Under the pieces are notes generated by a model. It searched no databases, had not been told where the DNA came from, and worked only from the letters and a program-made list of their open reading frames with translations. DNA of 64,000 nucleotides from a virus. This document shows positions 1 to 7,383 of the stretch, one piece after another. The DNA is taken from positions 1-64,000 of the IMG/VR virus record IMGVR_UViG_3300028388_003025. One strand, given 5' to 3'. Every line of letters begins with the position of its first letter. Position 1 is the first letter of the stretch. The position numbers and the translations under genes were made by a program.

Positions 1-255
1 GTAATTACTTGCGTCATTGTTTAGTGAATAATATAGTTCTTCTTTTGCTTTGTAATATGTTTTGCAATCAACTGCGCCTCCAAACATAAATGCCCCGAAG
101 CTCCTCTCGTGTTCTTCATTCCTGAGATCACTTAGTCCAAATTCTATTTTGTCTAAGTCTTTATCACTCATTGATGTGTTTGGTGAGCGAGTAGTAACGC
201 CCTTTAGTTTGCATTGTATTTTAAATCTGCATTCCAAACAAAGATTATCACTCAT
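1..255 (-). CDS. Small CX2CX5C-motif protein, 3' end outside window
   Basis: This leftward gene is open from its ATG at 255 to the window edge, so its C-terminus is missing. Residues 6-15 read CLECRFKIQC, the CX2CX5C signature that recurs in six other genes here. Four cysteine-type ligands would suit zinc or an iron-sulfur cluster, but only three are visible. The gene overlaps the end of the upstream gene by eight bases, so it is probably translationally coupled. Function unknown. Confidence 0.7.
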   Translation of the reverse strand, partial: MSDNLCLECRFKIQCKLKGVTTRSPNTSMSDKDLDKIEFGLSDLRNEEHERSFGAFMFGGAVDCKTYYKAKEELYYSLNNDASNY

Positions 256-568
256 TTTGCTTTCCTTTTTTTGTTTCAAAATAATTATTTGCAAAATACA
301 TTACATATTGTGGTACGCCATTCTTCTTTGGCAGCCTAGAATGTCTTAATAGCTTTCTAAACTTCCATATAGTACACCAGAACGTTCTCTTGTATTCACC
401 ACCTGGATATTCTGCTATCTGCAGAATAGGACCAAGCTTGGCCTCAACCATGTACCAGAAAGAATACATCTCATGGAAAGAATCGCCTTCTTTAAGATTA
501 AATAGCCCAACTCTTTTGTGAGTTTCTTTTGAAAACTTATCAGTAACATTTGGTATATTAAGGCCCAT
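248..568 (-). CDS. Hypothetical protein, 106 aa
   Basis: An AAAGGAG ribosome site lies a few bases before the ATG. The product is a basic soluble protein with many aromatic residues (FWYMVEAK, FWCTIWKF) and no membrane segment. I do not recognise a family. It sits in the leftward accessory operon directly after the AcrVA2-like gene, 11 bases downstream of its stop, so the two are probably co-transcribed. Confidence 0.7.
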   Translation of the reverse strand: MGLNIPNVTDKFSKETHKRVGLFNLKEGDSFHEMYSFWYMVEAKLGPILQIAEYPGGEYKRTFWCTIWKFRKLLRHSRLPKKNGVPQYVMYFANNYFETKKGKQNE

Positions 569-579
569 GAGTTACTCCT

Positions 580-1638
580 TTATAATTCGTAGTTAATTTT
601 CTCTGGTACTTTACCTTCGCCTTTGATGTACGGCTCTATGAAAATCCACTTATGATCACTCGATGTTCGCTTGCCAACCTTCTGAAATCTTAAGTGACCA
701 CGCACAGCAAAGGTCTTGTCATTAAACCTAGTGAATGAATGATCTTTGCCTATGTATTTGGTAAGTGAGGTTGGTGTCTTTACATTTCTGCCTAATACAT
801 ACTTCTCTAGTATGTCTTTATGCTTATTTTTACGTGCATATTTCTTTGATTCGTATAATTTTCTTACATCACCACGCTTTTCTATGCGTTCAATGTCTTT
901 ATTGACTGATGTTGCATACATCATGGTTGATATTACATAAGAGAATATCTCTGCACTTTGCGATTCATTCTTTGCGTTTCGTATGTCATCATCATGACCT
1001 TCTGTTAGCTTTGATATGTAATTGAAAGATGAAATAGCATCTTCAACAGTAGTGTCTGCGTGCTTAAATTTAAATGTGAAGAAATAGAAATTAGCGTTTC
1101 CATATTCTTCTGCATTCTTTGGTTGTGATGCAACCATTCCTCTGATCTCCATATAGTGTTTACTAATTGTGGCAGCTGCTGGATCAACCGCTTCATCATA
1201 TGTTGTTACTGCTTCATAGTCTATTGTGTCTATGTCTCTATCTATATGTATATATACTCCTGAAGCTACCTGATCCTCACCATTAAAGTTAACTATAATA
1301 GTATTGTCTATAGGAAATTCTAAAAAGAAATTCTTATGAGGGTACATAATATCTTTAGCTTTCAACTTGCCTGGCCTAGACAATCTTAACATATCATGAA
1401 TGGCTGGTGATATTTTGTATGTTCGTCCCCCTGACATGTACATATTATATGCATGAAATGGGAGGATGCTGTATACAGATAGTTGTTCTATGCCTAGTCT
1501 TAAAGTGGCGGCCTCCCCAGATACAGCTCTGAAGCATTCCTCGTAGGTAATTCGACTTTTACCCTTAAAGTTCTCAAGGAATGAAGCCATTAGCTCCGCC
1601 CTAAGCATATAACCTATTGTATATTCATAGTGATTCAT
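580..1638 (-). CDS. Possible AcrVA2-like protein, 352 aa
   Basis: The C-terminal 40 residues carry VRGHLRFQKVG, then WIFIEPYIKGEG. This resembles the RGH...W..P ending of AcrVA2 (a Moraxella anti-CRISPR that lowers Cas12a by acting on its mRNA) and of many phage proteins placed in that family. The middle of the protein (PHKNFFLEFPID, then GVYIHID) also fits the general layout of AcrVA2 relatives. The length of 352 aa is close to the 322 aa of AcrVA2. I infer the relationship from remembered motifs only, and most relatives have no tested anti-CRISPR activity. The start overlaps the previous stop as ATGA, indicating coupling. Confidence 0.55.
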   Translation of the reverse strand: MNHYEYTIGYMLRAELMASFLENFKGKSRITYEECFRAVSGEAATLRLGIEQLSVYSILPFHAYNMYMSGGRTYKISPAIHDMLRLSRPGKLKAKDIMYPHKNFFLEFPIDNTIIVNFNGEDQVASGVYIHIDRDIDTIDYEAVTTYDEAVDPAAATISKHYMEIRGMVASQPKNAEEYGNANFYFFTFKFKHADTTVEDAISSFNYISKLTEGHDDDIRNAKNESQSAEIFSYVISTMMYATSVNKDIERIEKRGDVRKLYESKKYARKNKHKDILEKYVLGRNVKTPTSLTKYIGKDHSFTRFNDKTFAVRGHLRFQKVGKRTSSDHKWIFIEPYIKGEGKVPEKINYEL

Positions 1639-1871
1639 TTTAAAAACCTCACATTAGTGATGTGTGTGCGAGCAGCAGTGTAATTTTTATAGTTGCGCCA
1701 CTCTTTATTGCAATTGTATACAATGAAAGCGTATTCGTCAGACTGAACCGTCTTGATACGGCCTAGCTCTTCTCTGCCACCACCATCGTTTTGATAGATG
1801 ACATACCTGCCCTCATCACTTTTCTTAAACGCTGTCGAGTTCGTATTTACAATTTTCAATTGCCTCCTCAA
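1635..1871 (-). CDS. Hypothetical protein, up to 78 aa
   Basis: A small basic protein with no recognised domain. There is no ATG near its start. The reading frame opens with TTG at 1871, and a second TTG at 1859 follows an AGGAGG by only three bases, so the exact start is uncertain. It overlaps the end of the upstream gene by about 45 bases and its stop overlaps the next start as ATGA, so it is embedded in a coupled operon. Confidence 0.6.
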   Translation of the reverse strand: MRRQLKIVNTNSTAFKKSDEGRYVIYQNDGGGREELGRIKTVQSDEYAFIVYNCNKEWRNYKNYTAARTHITNVRFLK

Positions 1872-2082
1872 GCTCTTTTATCCTGTCGTTTTGTTTAACA
1901 ACCTTAGGATCTTGTGTGTCATCAGGAGAAAGTGCTTTTGTACATAGGTATTCCTCAAGCCAGTAGGTATATTCTTCTAGTGATAAGATGCCACTGTCAT
2001 ATTGTAATGCAACTGTCTTTAATGCTGGGTGATAGCTTGCGACTGGGCGAACGCCAGTCTTTTGGTATACTGTAGAGCTCAT
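1825..2082 (-). CDS. Hypothetical protein with C-terminal coiled coil, 85 aa
   Basis: A clear AGGAGG lies six bases before the ATG. The C-terminal third (KQNDRIKELEEAIENCKYEL) has the heptad pattern of a short coiled coil. The N-terminal part holds tyrosine-rich helices (LEEYTYWLEEYL). No family recognised. Confidence 0.7.
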   Translation of the reverse strand: MSSTVYQKTGVRPVASYHPALKTVALQYDSGILSLEEYTYWLEEYLCTKALSPDDTQDPKVVKQNDRIKELEEAIENCKYELDSV

Positions 2083-2097
2083 ACTGTCCTCCTATAT

Positions 2098-2127
2098 AAA
2101 CAAAATGCAGAGACTCTGCCCTGCATT
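2098..2127 (-). terminator. Probable Rho-independent terminator
   Basis: On the minus strand AATGCAG and CTGCATT form a seven-base stem, followed by a T-rich stretch (TTGTTT). It lies between the NrdD-like mini-gene and the next operon gene, so it may attenuate rather than end transcription. Confidence 0.45.
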
Positions 2128-2150
2128 ATAGTTTTAGTATGTGTTGCTTC

Positions 2151-2315
2151 TTATTTCTTTGTCAAGTCTGTGCACATTGCTTTCTGTAATGAGTACGTTT
2201 TCCTGTCTTTAAACTCTCTACGCTTGCCTATGTTAAAATTAACTACGGGCCTAAAATACCCCACTATTCTGGAATAAACCTCGGTTGTTCTGTTACATTT
2301 AGTTGCTTCTGTCAT
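2151..2315 (-). CDS. NrdD C-terminal-like mini-protein, 54 aa
   Basis: An AGGAGA ribosome site precedes the ATG. Residues 12-42 (TEVYSRIVGYFRPV, then NIGKRREFKDR) match the C-terminal segment of class III anaerobic ribonucleotide reductase (NrdD), which usually reads like SRVTGYYRPV..WN.GK..EF.DR. Full NrdD is 600-700 aa, so this is a stand-alone tail. Similar short proteins are annotated in other phages. Its role may be to complement or modulate a split or host NrdD, but that is inference. It has cysteines at residues 7 and 48 only, not a full zinc site. Confidence 0.7.
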   Translation of the reverse strand: MTEATKCNRTTEVYSRIVGYFRPVVNFNIGKRREFKDRKTYSLQKAMCTDLTKK

Positions 2316-2353
2316 TGTTTCATCTCCTTTTCTTTATTGTTTCAAAACGAAAG

Positions 2354-2374
2354 ATTATAATATCAAATTTGATA
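2354..2374 (-). promoter_or_regulatory. Possible promoter with palindromic operator
   Basis: The minus strand has a perfect TATAAT (2354-2359). Immediately upstream is a 14-base perfect palindrome, TATCAAATTTGATA (2361-2374), in the place of the -10/-35 spacer. No good -35 is visible. This layout suggests a repressor-controlled promoter for the NrdD-like gene. Confidence 0.4.
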
Positions 2375-2399
2375 TGCTGATGAAATGATATAAGTCAAA

Positions 2400-2567
2400 T
2401 TAGGTAGATTTATTTTGATCTTCTAGCTTTTTTATCTTGTCTTGTACCCAAGCAAGTGCCGCTAGCTCACCATCTCTGACAGTGCAGGCATGCACATCGC
2501 CACCAAGGTCTTGGTCGTTAAGGTCGTACATATATTTATCTACATATCTCTTTAATGTGTCTAACAT
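2400..2567 (-). CDS. Hypothetical protein, 55 aa
   Basis: A GGGGGA ribosome site precedes the ATG by four bases. The acidic N-terminal half leads into a C-terminal helix (WVQDKIKKLEDQN) of coiled-coil character. No family recognised. Confidence 0.65.
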   Translation of the reverse strand: MLDTLKRYVDKYMYDLNDQDLGGDVHACTVRDGELAALAWVQDKIKKLEDQNKST

Positions 2568-2580
2568 ATTGTCCCCCTTA

Positions 2581-2928
2581 TTAAATCACGAACTTTGGCG
2601 CCTGACTAGGAACTAGTTCTTCCTTTGCTATGATCTTTACAGGCTCATCGCCCTTGCGACCCATGGTTGCAACTTTTAATTGCCTTTGGTCAAGCTCTTC
2701 CTTGGTAAGTGCGACATAAAACCCTGGACATTGTGTTGCTGACTTAACATATAAACTTTTAATGTCAGTAAGCTCGTCTTTAAATCTTTTTATCTCCATG
2801 TTTGAGTAAATGCTACCATGTTCGGCGATCTCTTCCCTAGAAATCTCTTTATATCCGTCCATGTTGTCCTTGATTCCAAGTTCAATGGCTTTATCTACGT
2901 CCATTCCGATTATCATATTATTCCACAT
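2581..2928 (-). CDS. Hypothetical protein, 111-115 aa
   Basis: Two start codons are possible: ATG at 2928, or ATG at 2916, which lies about ten bases after AAGGA and fits better. The product is soluble and charged, with no recognised motif. The N-terminus overlaps the upstream membrane-protein gene. Confidence 0.65.
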   Translation of the reverse strand: MWNNMIIGMDVDKAIELGIKDNMDGYKEISREEIAEHGSIYSNMEIKRFKDELTDIKSLYVKSATQCPGFYVALTKEELDQRQLKVATMGRKGDEPVKIIAKEELVPSQAPKFVI

Positions 2929-3274
2929 CCTTGCTTTTTAGAGTTAGTATTAAGGCTAATTTTATCATGCATTTTGCTTTGTATACATCTAAAAGTATCT
3001 CATTAACTATAACATTTAATATAAATACAAACGATAAAGCTGCGTGCATGTATTCCTTGATTGATATATAAAATAATAAAGAGAGTGAGAACAGAATCAT
3101 AAAGCTCCAGAACATTATTGAATCTTTGCTTATATATGAGCGCTTAAACTTCGTGTCGTGTTTGTCAAAGACAAATTCGTCTCTTGTTTCTGAATAGAAT
3201 AGAGACCCTTCTGATTCTTCGTACAGCTTTATGTATATATCCTTAGTTCCGTTCTTCATTTTATATTTTTTCAT
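2918..3274 (-). CDS. Membrane protein with two transmembrane helices, 118 aa
   Basis: GGGAG precedes the ATG. Residues 1-50 are hydrophilic and would be cytoplasmic or outside. Two hydrophobic helices follow close together (about residues 53-70 and 76-92), forming a hairpin in the membrane. Two-helix phage membrane proteins can be superinfection-exclusion or lysis-control factors, but nothing here identifies which. Confidence 0.65.
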   Translation of the reverse strand: MKKYKMKNGTKDIYIKLYEESEGSLFYSETRDEFVFDKHDTKFKRSYISKDSIMFWSFMILFSLSLLFYISIKEYMHAALSFVFILNVIVNEILLDVYKAKCMIKLALILTLKSKDVE

Positions 3275-3285
3275 AATTAACTCCC

Positions 3286-3591
3286 TTATCTTATTGGATC
3301 AGAACAAATCTGAGCAGCTTTTTTGTAAGTGACTCTGATGTGTTGGTTTTCGTTCTTCCTGTATTGATTGGTTAGTATCCTTGTAAGGGTAATATCATGT
3401 ATAAACATTGCTCGTGCCGACTTCTTGCCTAAAGCTTTTAATGTGCATTCAAGCCAAAGATCGCACTCATTGCACACTTTTTCTTTACTTGCTAATGGCG
3501 TAATCAATGTAAAGAAGTCGTCAATAGCGAAGCTTGAGTTCTTTCGATCAACTTTATCCTTTATTAAGTACGGCAACTTCCTTTTTGTCAT
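3286..3591 (-). CDS. CX2CX5C-motif protein, 101 aa
   Basis: The frame can open with GTG at 3615 or ATG at 3591. I chose the ATG because GAAAGG lies nine bases before it. The motif CNECDLWLEC in mid-protein is the CX2CX5C signature of the local family, and a further cysteine lies near the C-terminus (QICSDP). The C-terminal half is basic. It overlaps the upstream gene, which carries the same motif at its N-terminus, so the two may be old duplicates. Confidence 0.65.
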   Translation of the reverse strand: MTKRKLPYLIKDKVDRKNSSFAIDDFFTLITPLASKEKVCNECDLWLECTLKALGKKSARAMFIHDITLTRILTNQYRKNENQHIRVTYKKAAQICSDPIR

Positions 3592-4168
3592 CAGCTTTAG
3601 CCTTTCTGTATTCACACTCGCCTATGAAGGCACGCTTTATGTTGTTAATCTTCTCTTCAAACAACTTTAATGTAGAATATGTTTCTTCAACTTCACTAAA
3701 GTCTATCTCTCCGTTTAGATAAACATCTTCACCCTCTGGTGCTGGTCCTTCATATATATTTGACTGAGAGTCAGTCATGTGCTCGTATCTATACTCATCT
3801 ATATCAAATCCCTTAATGGATTTTCCTTGATGGCTATATATTATAGCATGACCACCAGATCTGCCATTCAGGCCTATGTAATACCCGGTTTCTGTATGGA
3901 ATTCGTGTATCATGTCTCCAAGTGTATAGTCACAGAATGCATTGTCATCTATTATCTCGAATGCATAATCCATCAGGTCGTTAGGTACAAATTTATATAT
4001 CTTTACATTAATACTTGCAGTATTCATGTTGTTCCATGAGTTCATGATTGGATATGAGTCAAAGGATGTGATATATTCACACATCTCCTTGATTTTTTCA
4101 GTGCATTTGTCCTTGTCTTTGCTCTGCAATATGCAGGCTATTTTATGTACGCATTCTTTACATTCCAT
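3554..4168 (-). CDS. CX2CX5C-motif protein, 204 aa
   Basis: The protein begins MECKECVHKIAC, so the CX2CX5C motif is at the extreme N-terminus. Extra cysteines follow at about residues 22 and 30, making a possible four- or five-cysteine metal site. The middle (YYIGLNGRSGGHAIIYSHQG) is glycine-rich, and the C-terminal third is acidic, then basic. It is the second longest member of the local cysteine family. Function unknown. Confidence 0.7.
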   Translation of the reverse strand: MECKECVHKIACILQSKDKDKCTEKIKEMCEYITSFDSYPIMNSWNNMNTASINVKIYKFVPNDLMDYAFEIIDDNAFCDYTLGDMIHEFHTETGYYIGLNGRSGGHAIIYSHQGKSIKGFDIDEYRYEHMTDSQSNIYEGPAPEGEDVYLNGEIDFSEVEETYSTLKLFEEKINNIKRAFIGECEYRKAKADDKKEVAVLNKG

Positions 4169-4200
4169 GCCTGCCTCCCTTTTGTTAAGCTAATCAAAGG

Positions 4201-4581
4201 CTATCCAGCTTTATTAAGCAAATGAGAATCTTGATATATGTTACCAATTACTTCTCTGTTTTGAACAAATATAATTTCTTCTTTAGCTTTCTCCCCAGTT
4301 GTTATATCAATACTGCCACACTCAATAACAAAACTGCCGTTAAGGAATCCGATCATTCTTTTTTGATTAAACTTGTCAACAACAACGTCGCCCTCAAAAA
4401 CCTCAACACCGTTCTTGTCTTCTAATCCTGTAAATAGTATTTCACCAATAACAATATAGATAGAGGGGGCAATATATCCTCCAGATTGTCTACGTAAACT
4501 TTTCAAAGTAATTGGCTCACTTAATATAAGTTCTCCTGTCTTTGTGTTTTTTAAAACATATTTAAACTTAATCTCTCTCAT
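4201..4581 (-). CDS. yopX: YopX family protein, 126 aa
   Basis: The start MREIKFKYVL, the central TGLEDKNGVEVFEGDVV and the closing REVIGNIYQDSHLL are the three conserved blocks of the YopX family (PF09643), common in phages of Gram-positive bacteria. Members have an SH3-like beta-barrel fold and no established biochemical role. Length is normal for the family. Its start overlaps the upstream stop as ATGA. Confidence 0.88.
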   Translation of the reverse strand: MREIKFKYVLKNTKTGELILSEPITLKSLRRQSGGYIAPSIYIVIGEILFTGLEDKNGVEVFEGDVVVDKFNQKRMIGFLNGSFVIECGSIDITTGEKAKEEIIFVQNREVIGNIYQDSHLLNKAG

Positions 4582-4886
4582 CTGCTGTCTTCCTTTTGTT
4601 TTTGTGCGAAAGCACCTTCAAGCACCATAGACAAGTAATCCATTTGATAAACAGGAGATTCAGTAACATAATGCTTGTTGTCATTTATATAAAGATACCC
4701 ATCTTTGGTTATTTTTATTTCTGAAAGAGGGTATAGCTCTCTAATTTGTTTGACTTGATAATCTACGGTTGCTTGACTTGCCTTTTTCGCCTCAAAAACA
4801 CCTAAGTTGTGTCTTCTCATAGAAATAAAAGTAACTGCTGTTATCATAATGTAAAAACCTACAACCCCAACTGCTATTGTGCTCAT
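4578..4886 (-). CDS. Single-pass membrane protein, 102 aa
   Basis: Residues 4-22 (IAVGVVGFYIMITAVTFIS) form one transmembrane helix or uncleaved signal anchor, followed by MRRH, which would hold the rest in the cytoplasm by the positive-inside rule. The soluble part has a KDGYLYINDNKHYV hairpin-like segment. A similar YVYIND phrase occurs in the small membrane protein ending at 5650. Function unknown. Confidence 0.65.
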   Translation of the reverse strand: MSTIAVGVVGFYIMITAVTFISMRRHNLGVFEAKKASQATVDYQVKQIRELYPLSEIKITKDGYLYINDNKHYVTESPVYQMDYLSMVLEGAFAQKQKEDSR

Positions 4887-4963
4887 CTCCCTGCCTCGCT
4901 TTCTAAGTTTTTGCTATATTAATTACAGACCATGTTGTTATTATTGGTTGATGACGAATTTCC

Positions 4964-5446
4964 TTACTTAGATAGATCTAAATCTCTACCAGTTACTAAG
5001 AACTTAATAAACCATCTTCGTTTCTTCCTGTCTGATAAGTCAATTATCCATTCATAGCCATCTTCTGTAGATATGACTGCATTTGTATAATTGAAATCAA
5101 AATGCCCTTCATATCCTCTAAAGAATATGTAGCCAAGCTTATAGTTGTCACTGTGAGCAACAGTGTTGCGTATATTTTTTAGGCCTTGGCGCATGCCTTC
5201 TTTGTCTTTAACACTCATTGCTTTTTTATCATATATATCAAAGTTATATATGTTTCCAGTTTCATCTGCGATGTGGATTATTTTTCTGCCGTCTTTATAT
5301 GTAAGCGTATAGTTACAAAAGATTGATACAGTATATATATGCTCGTTAGGAGCAGCGTCATGTATCTTGCCCAAGAAAACGCTCTCTAAATTAGCGAATA
5401 CTAATGACATTAATATTAATAGTCCAATTATTATCTTCTTAATCAT
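4964..5446 (-). CDS. Probable exported protein, 160 aa
   Basis: The N-terminus MIKKIIIGLLILMSLVFANL is a classical signal peptide or membrane anchor with a possible cleavage after VFA. The remaining 140 residues are hydrophilic, beta-rich and contain one cysteine. No domain recognised. A phage protein placed in the host envelope is plausible. Confidence 0.65.
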   Translation of the reverse strand: MIKKIIIGLLILMSLVFANLESVFLGKIHDAAPNEHIYTVSIFCNYTLTYKDGRKIIHIADETGNIYNFDIYDKKAMSVKDKEGMRQGLKNIRNTVAHSDNYKLGYIFFRGYEGHFDFNYTNAVISTEDGYEWIIDLSDRKKRRWFIKFLVTGRDLDLSK

Positions 5447-5519
5447 TTTCCTTCTCCCTCTCTTTGATTGCTTCCAAGAATTCGTCGCTTAGAAAGCCTA
5501 AGATTACTGCTTCTAACAT
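5439..5519 (-). CDS. Micro-protein, 26 aa
   Basis: An AGGGGGA ribosome site stands five bases before the ATG. The peptide MLEAVILGFLSDEFLEAIKE is an amphipathic helix and then ends in a charged tail. The stop overlaps the start of the exported-protein gene, so it may act as a coupling leader. Confidence 0.5.
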   Translation of the reverse strand: MLEAVILGFLSDEFLEAIKEREKEND

Positions 5520-5537
5520 GTGTTCCCCCTGTCACTC

Positions 5538-5648
5538 CTATAATATAATTAAATGTTCATTGCTTAAGTCTTCGCATTCGCGTAAGAATGTCTTCGTTGC
5601 TATCAATATGCCTAAAATAAACCCTATTGCTAGTATTACCTTCTTCAT
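5538..5648 (-). CDS. Small membrane peptide, 36 aa
   Basis: A GGGGGAAG ribosome site precedes the ATG. Residues 4-18 (VILAIGFILGILIAT) form a hydrophobic helix after MKK, so the peptide is probably membrane-inserted or secreted. It lies among four consecutive small membrane or exported genes (4578-5835). Confidence 0.55.
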   Translation of the reverse strand: MKKVILAIGFILGILIATKTFLRECEDLSNEHLIIL

Positions 5649-5649
5649 T

Positions 5650-5835
5650 TTACTTCCCCCTGTCGTTTATATATACATATCCTCCATTGGCTGTGTGATT
5701 GTAGGTCTTGACATGCTGTGACTCCGCCCGGCGGATTGCCATCTCATGGTCAAGGTCGTGAAACAAATGTTTCATGGTGAATAATACAAACGCTGAAGCA
5801 ATTATTACTATAATGCTTATTATTATTGCTCTCAT
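5650..5835 (-). CDS. Small single-pass membrane protein, 61 aa
   Basis: I start this gene at the ATG at 5835, because GAGGAG lies seven bases before it. An upstream in-frame ATG at 5889 has no ribosome site. The helix AIIISIIVIIASAFVLF spans the membrane, and the rest is hydrophilic with histidines. The ending GGYVYINDRGK echoes the YLYIND segment of the 102-aa membrane protein. Confidence 0.6.
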   Translation of the reverse strand: MRAIIISIIVIIASAFVLFTMKHLFHDLDHEMAIRRAESQHVKTYNHTANGGYVYINDRGK

Positions 5836-5836
5836 G

Positions 5837-6535
5837 TTACAACTCCTCAATAGCTTTATCTCTGATAAGAACTTTATCATAGATGCCAATTTTATTATCT
5901 TTAATTACTATTTCTGAGAAATCTCCTTTTTCTTCTCCGTCTATGTCTAAATTCCCATTCATTATACCATCGTTAGGAATAATTATGTGCTGTCTAATGA
6001 AATATAGCCAGCTGCCTATCTCGATGGGCCCCATTTTGTTAAGTGAATAGTCCTGCATCTCTATATGTAGGTAATCATTGTTATTTACTATAATGAATGG
6101 CCAATATGCTTTAGGCGTATGATTATCAATGTATTCTGTATCAACAGATTCATTATATATTGCAGAGATCTTATGTTTAACGTCAGATAATGATGTGTCG
6201 TGAACTAAATTGTTCATCTGATAGGATAAACACTTTTGTTCTTGTGCTCTGTCACCATCCTTAGCTTTTATCATTAAACACTCTATTTTATTATCGCAAT
6301 GTTCACAGCCTAGCGCTATCTTTCTATTGAATAAGTTAAACTTCTTCATGAAAGGATGCTTAGCCTGTGTTGCTAAGTCTTCTTTAGATAGTACATGCTT
6401 AGTTGTCCTGTGTTCTGTTAGATATAACGTTGAGTTAGCATCAACTATCTGTAACAGGTCCCACATCTTTGGTAAGTTAGCCTTATCCTTGGCAGTGATT
6501 TCGAATTCGCCATGAAAATCAAAGTAATAACTCAT
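5837..6535 (-). CDS. CX2CX5C-motif protein, 232 aa
   Basis: The ATG at 6535 is chosen because GGAG precedes it and it overlaps the upstream stop as ATGA. The N-terminal 45 residues (YYFDFHGEFEIT and following) look like a small alpha/beta domain. The CEHCDNKIEC motif follows at about residue 80, and a fourth cysteine appears 16 residues later (KCLSY). That spacing is shared with the plus-strand member near the terminase. The C-terminal half is beta-rich with NGNLDIDGEEKGDFSEIVI. Longest member of the cysteine family; function unknown. Confidence 0.7.
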   Translation of the reverse strand: MSYYFDFHGEFEITAKDKANLPKMWDLLQIVDANSTLYLTEHRTTKHVLSKEDLATQAKHPFMKKFNLFNRKIALGCEHCDNKIECLMIKAKDGDRAQEQKCLSYQMNNLVHDTSLSDVKHKISAIYNESVDTEYIDNHTPKAYWPFIIVNNNDYLHIEMQDYSLNKMGPIEIGSWLYFIRQHIIIPNDGIMNGNLDIDGEEKGDFSEIVIKDNKIGIYDKVLIRDKAIEEL

Positions 6536-6783
6536 TTCGACCACTCCGCTCTTAATCCGCATTGTATTCCATAGTGTGTGATAGCAATGAGTGCTGTTGC
6601 AAATGCTGCCTCGCTTATTGGCATGTTTGCAACAATCCTGAAGTATGCAAAGAGAAATGGTGAACCAACTATTAATATAACTTCTGCTATTATGGAGGAT
6701 AGGCCCCAGAAAATAATGCTAGCGATAATGAATAGCATTATAAATAAAGACTTAAATCCTAAGGTAATTACTTCTATGATCAT
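6532..6783 (-). CDS. Membrane protein, 83 aa
   Basis: AAGGAG stands nine bases before the ATG at 6783. An in-frame GTG nine bases upstream would sit on the ribosome site. Two long hydrophobic segments (residues about 8-28 and 30-50) and a weaker third one suggest a polytopic peptide with a basic C-terminus. Its size would suit a holin-like or exclusion protein, but there is no endolysin next to it. Confidence 0.6.
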   Translation of the reverse strand: MIIEVITLGFKSLFIMLFIIASIIFWGLSSIIAEVILIVGSPFLFAYFRIVANMPISEAAFATALIAITHYGIQCGLRAEWSK

Positions 6784-7031
6784 GTCGTCCACTCCTTTAG
6801 TGCTCTGCCAGTTGTGCGATCGTAATCGTGCATCTTATACAGCTCTTCTTCAACTGACGTGTTGTTTTTCAAGCACTCTTTTACTGCTAATGACTCCGTA
6901 TATGTCATCGGAATGCCGTGACTTGGCCGGGGCTTGGGCTTTTCTTCTGGTTTGCTTGGCAGTAAGCCCTTCTTGTGCAGTCCTGTAAGAATATACATAA
7001 GCTCTTGTTTGTTTAGCAAGTTGTTCTCCAT
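6780..7031 (-). CDS. Hypothetical protein, 83 aa
   Basis: AAGGAG precedes the ATG by nine bases. The protein has an N-terminal helix, a proline- and lysine-rich linker (PSKPEEKPKPRPS) and a C-terminal helical part with LKNNTSVEEELYKM. It overlaps the 3' end of the upstream reading frame by 182 bases in another frame, which is unusual. Its strong ribosome site and natural composition favour it as real. Confidence 0.65.
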   Translation of the reverse strand: MENNLLNKQELMYILTGLHKKGLLPSKPEEKPKPRPSHGIPMTYTESLAVKECLKNNTSVEEELYKMHDYDRTTGRALKEWTT

Positions 7032-7380
7032 CTACTATACTCCTTAACTTTGAGGCTCTCTCTTTAGAGATTTCAAATTGATGGCATTGTATATAACAAA
7101 TGTTCTTCCATGCCGCCGTGTCATTTCTTCGCATGTACTGAAAGCTGAACATGTTTTTTGTTGTTGTATCATTTGACATTGATGCAGAAGCATAAACAAT
7201 TCGTATATTTCTGGCATCATTAAGAATGCATTCTAATTTTCTCTGACATAGCATACAAAAGTTATGACTATGTATGGACTGATGTATATCTAATCTTCCG
7301 AGATCTATTTGGGATCCGTCTTTATGGATTAGATACTGTATTGGTAAGTGATCGTTACAATTATACAAAGTTATTGACAT
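6850..7380 (-). CDS. CX2CX5C-motif protein, 176 aa, 3' part overlapped
   Basis: The cysteine motif CMLCQRKLEC is at about residues 42-51. The first 115 residues look like normal protein. The last 60 residues are translated from the same DNA as the start of the next gene, and are rich in Thr, Arg, Ala and Lys with no clear structure. A lost stop codon or frameshift at about 7030 may have extended the protein. Confidence 0.6.
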   Translation of the reverse strand: MSITLYNCNDHLPIQYLIHKDGSQIDLGRLDIHQSIHSHNFCMLCQRKLECILNDARNIRIVYASASMSNDTTTKNMFSFQYMRRNDTAAWKNICYIQCHQFEISKERASKLRSIVDGEQLAKQTRAYVYSYRTAQEGLTAKQTRRKAQAPAKSRHSDDIYGVISSKRVLEKQHVS

Positions 7381-7383
7381 TGG

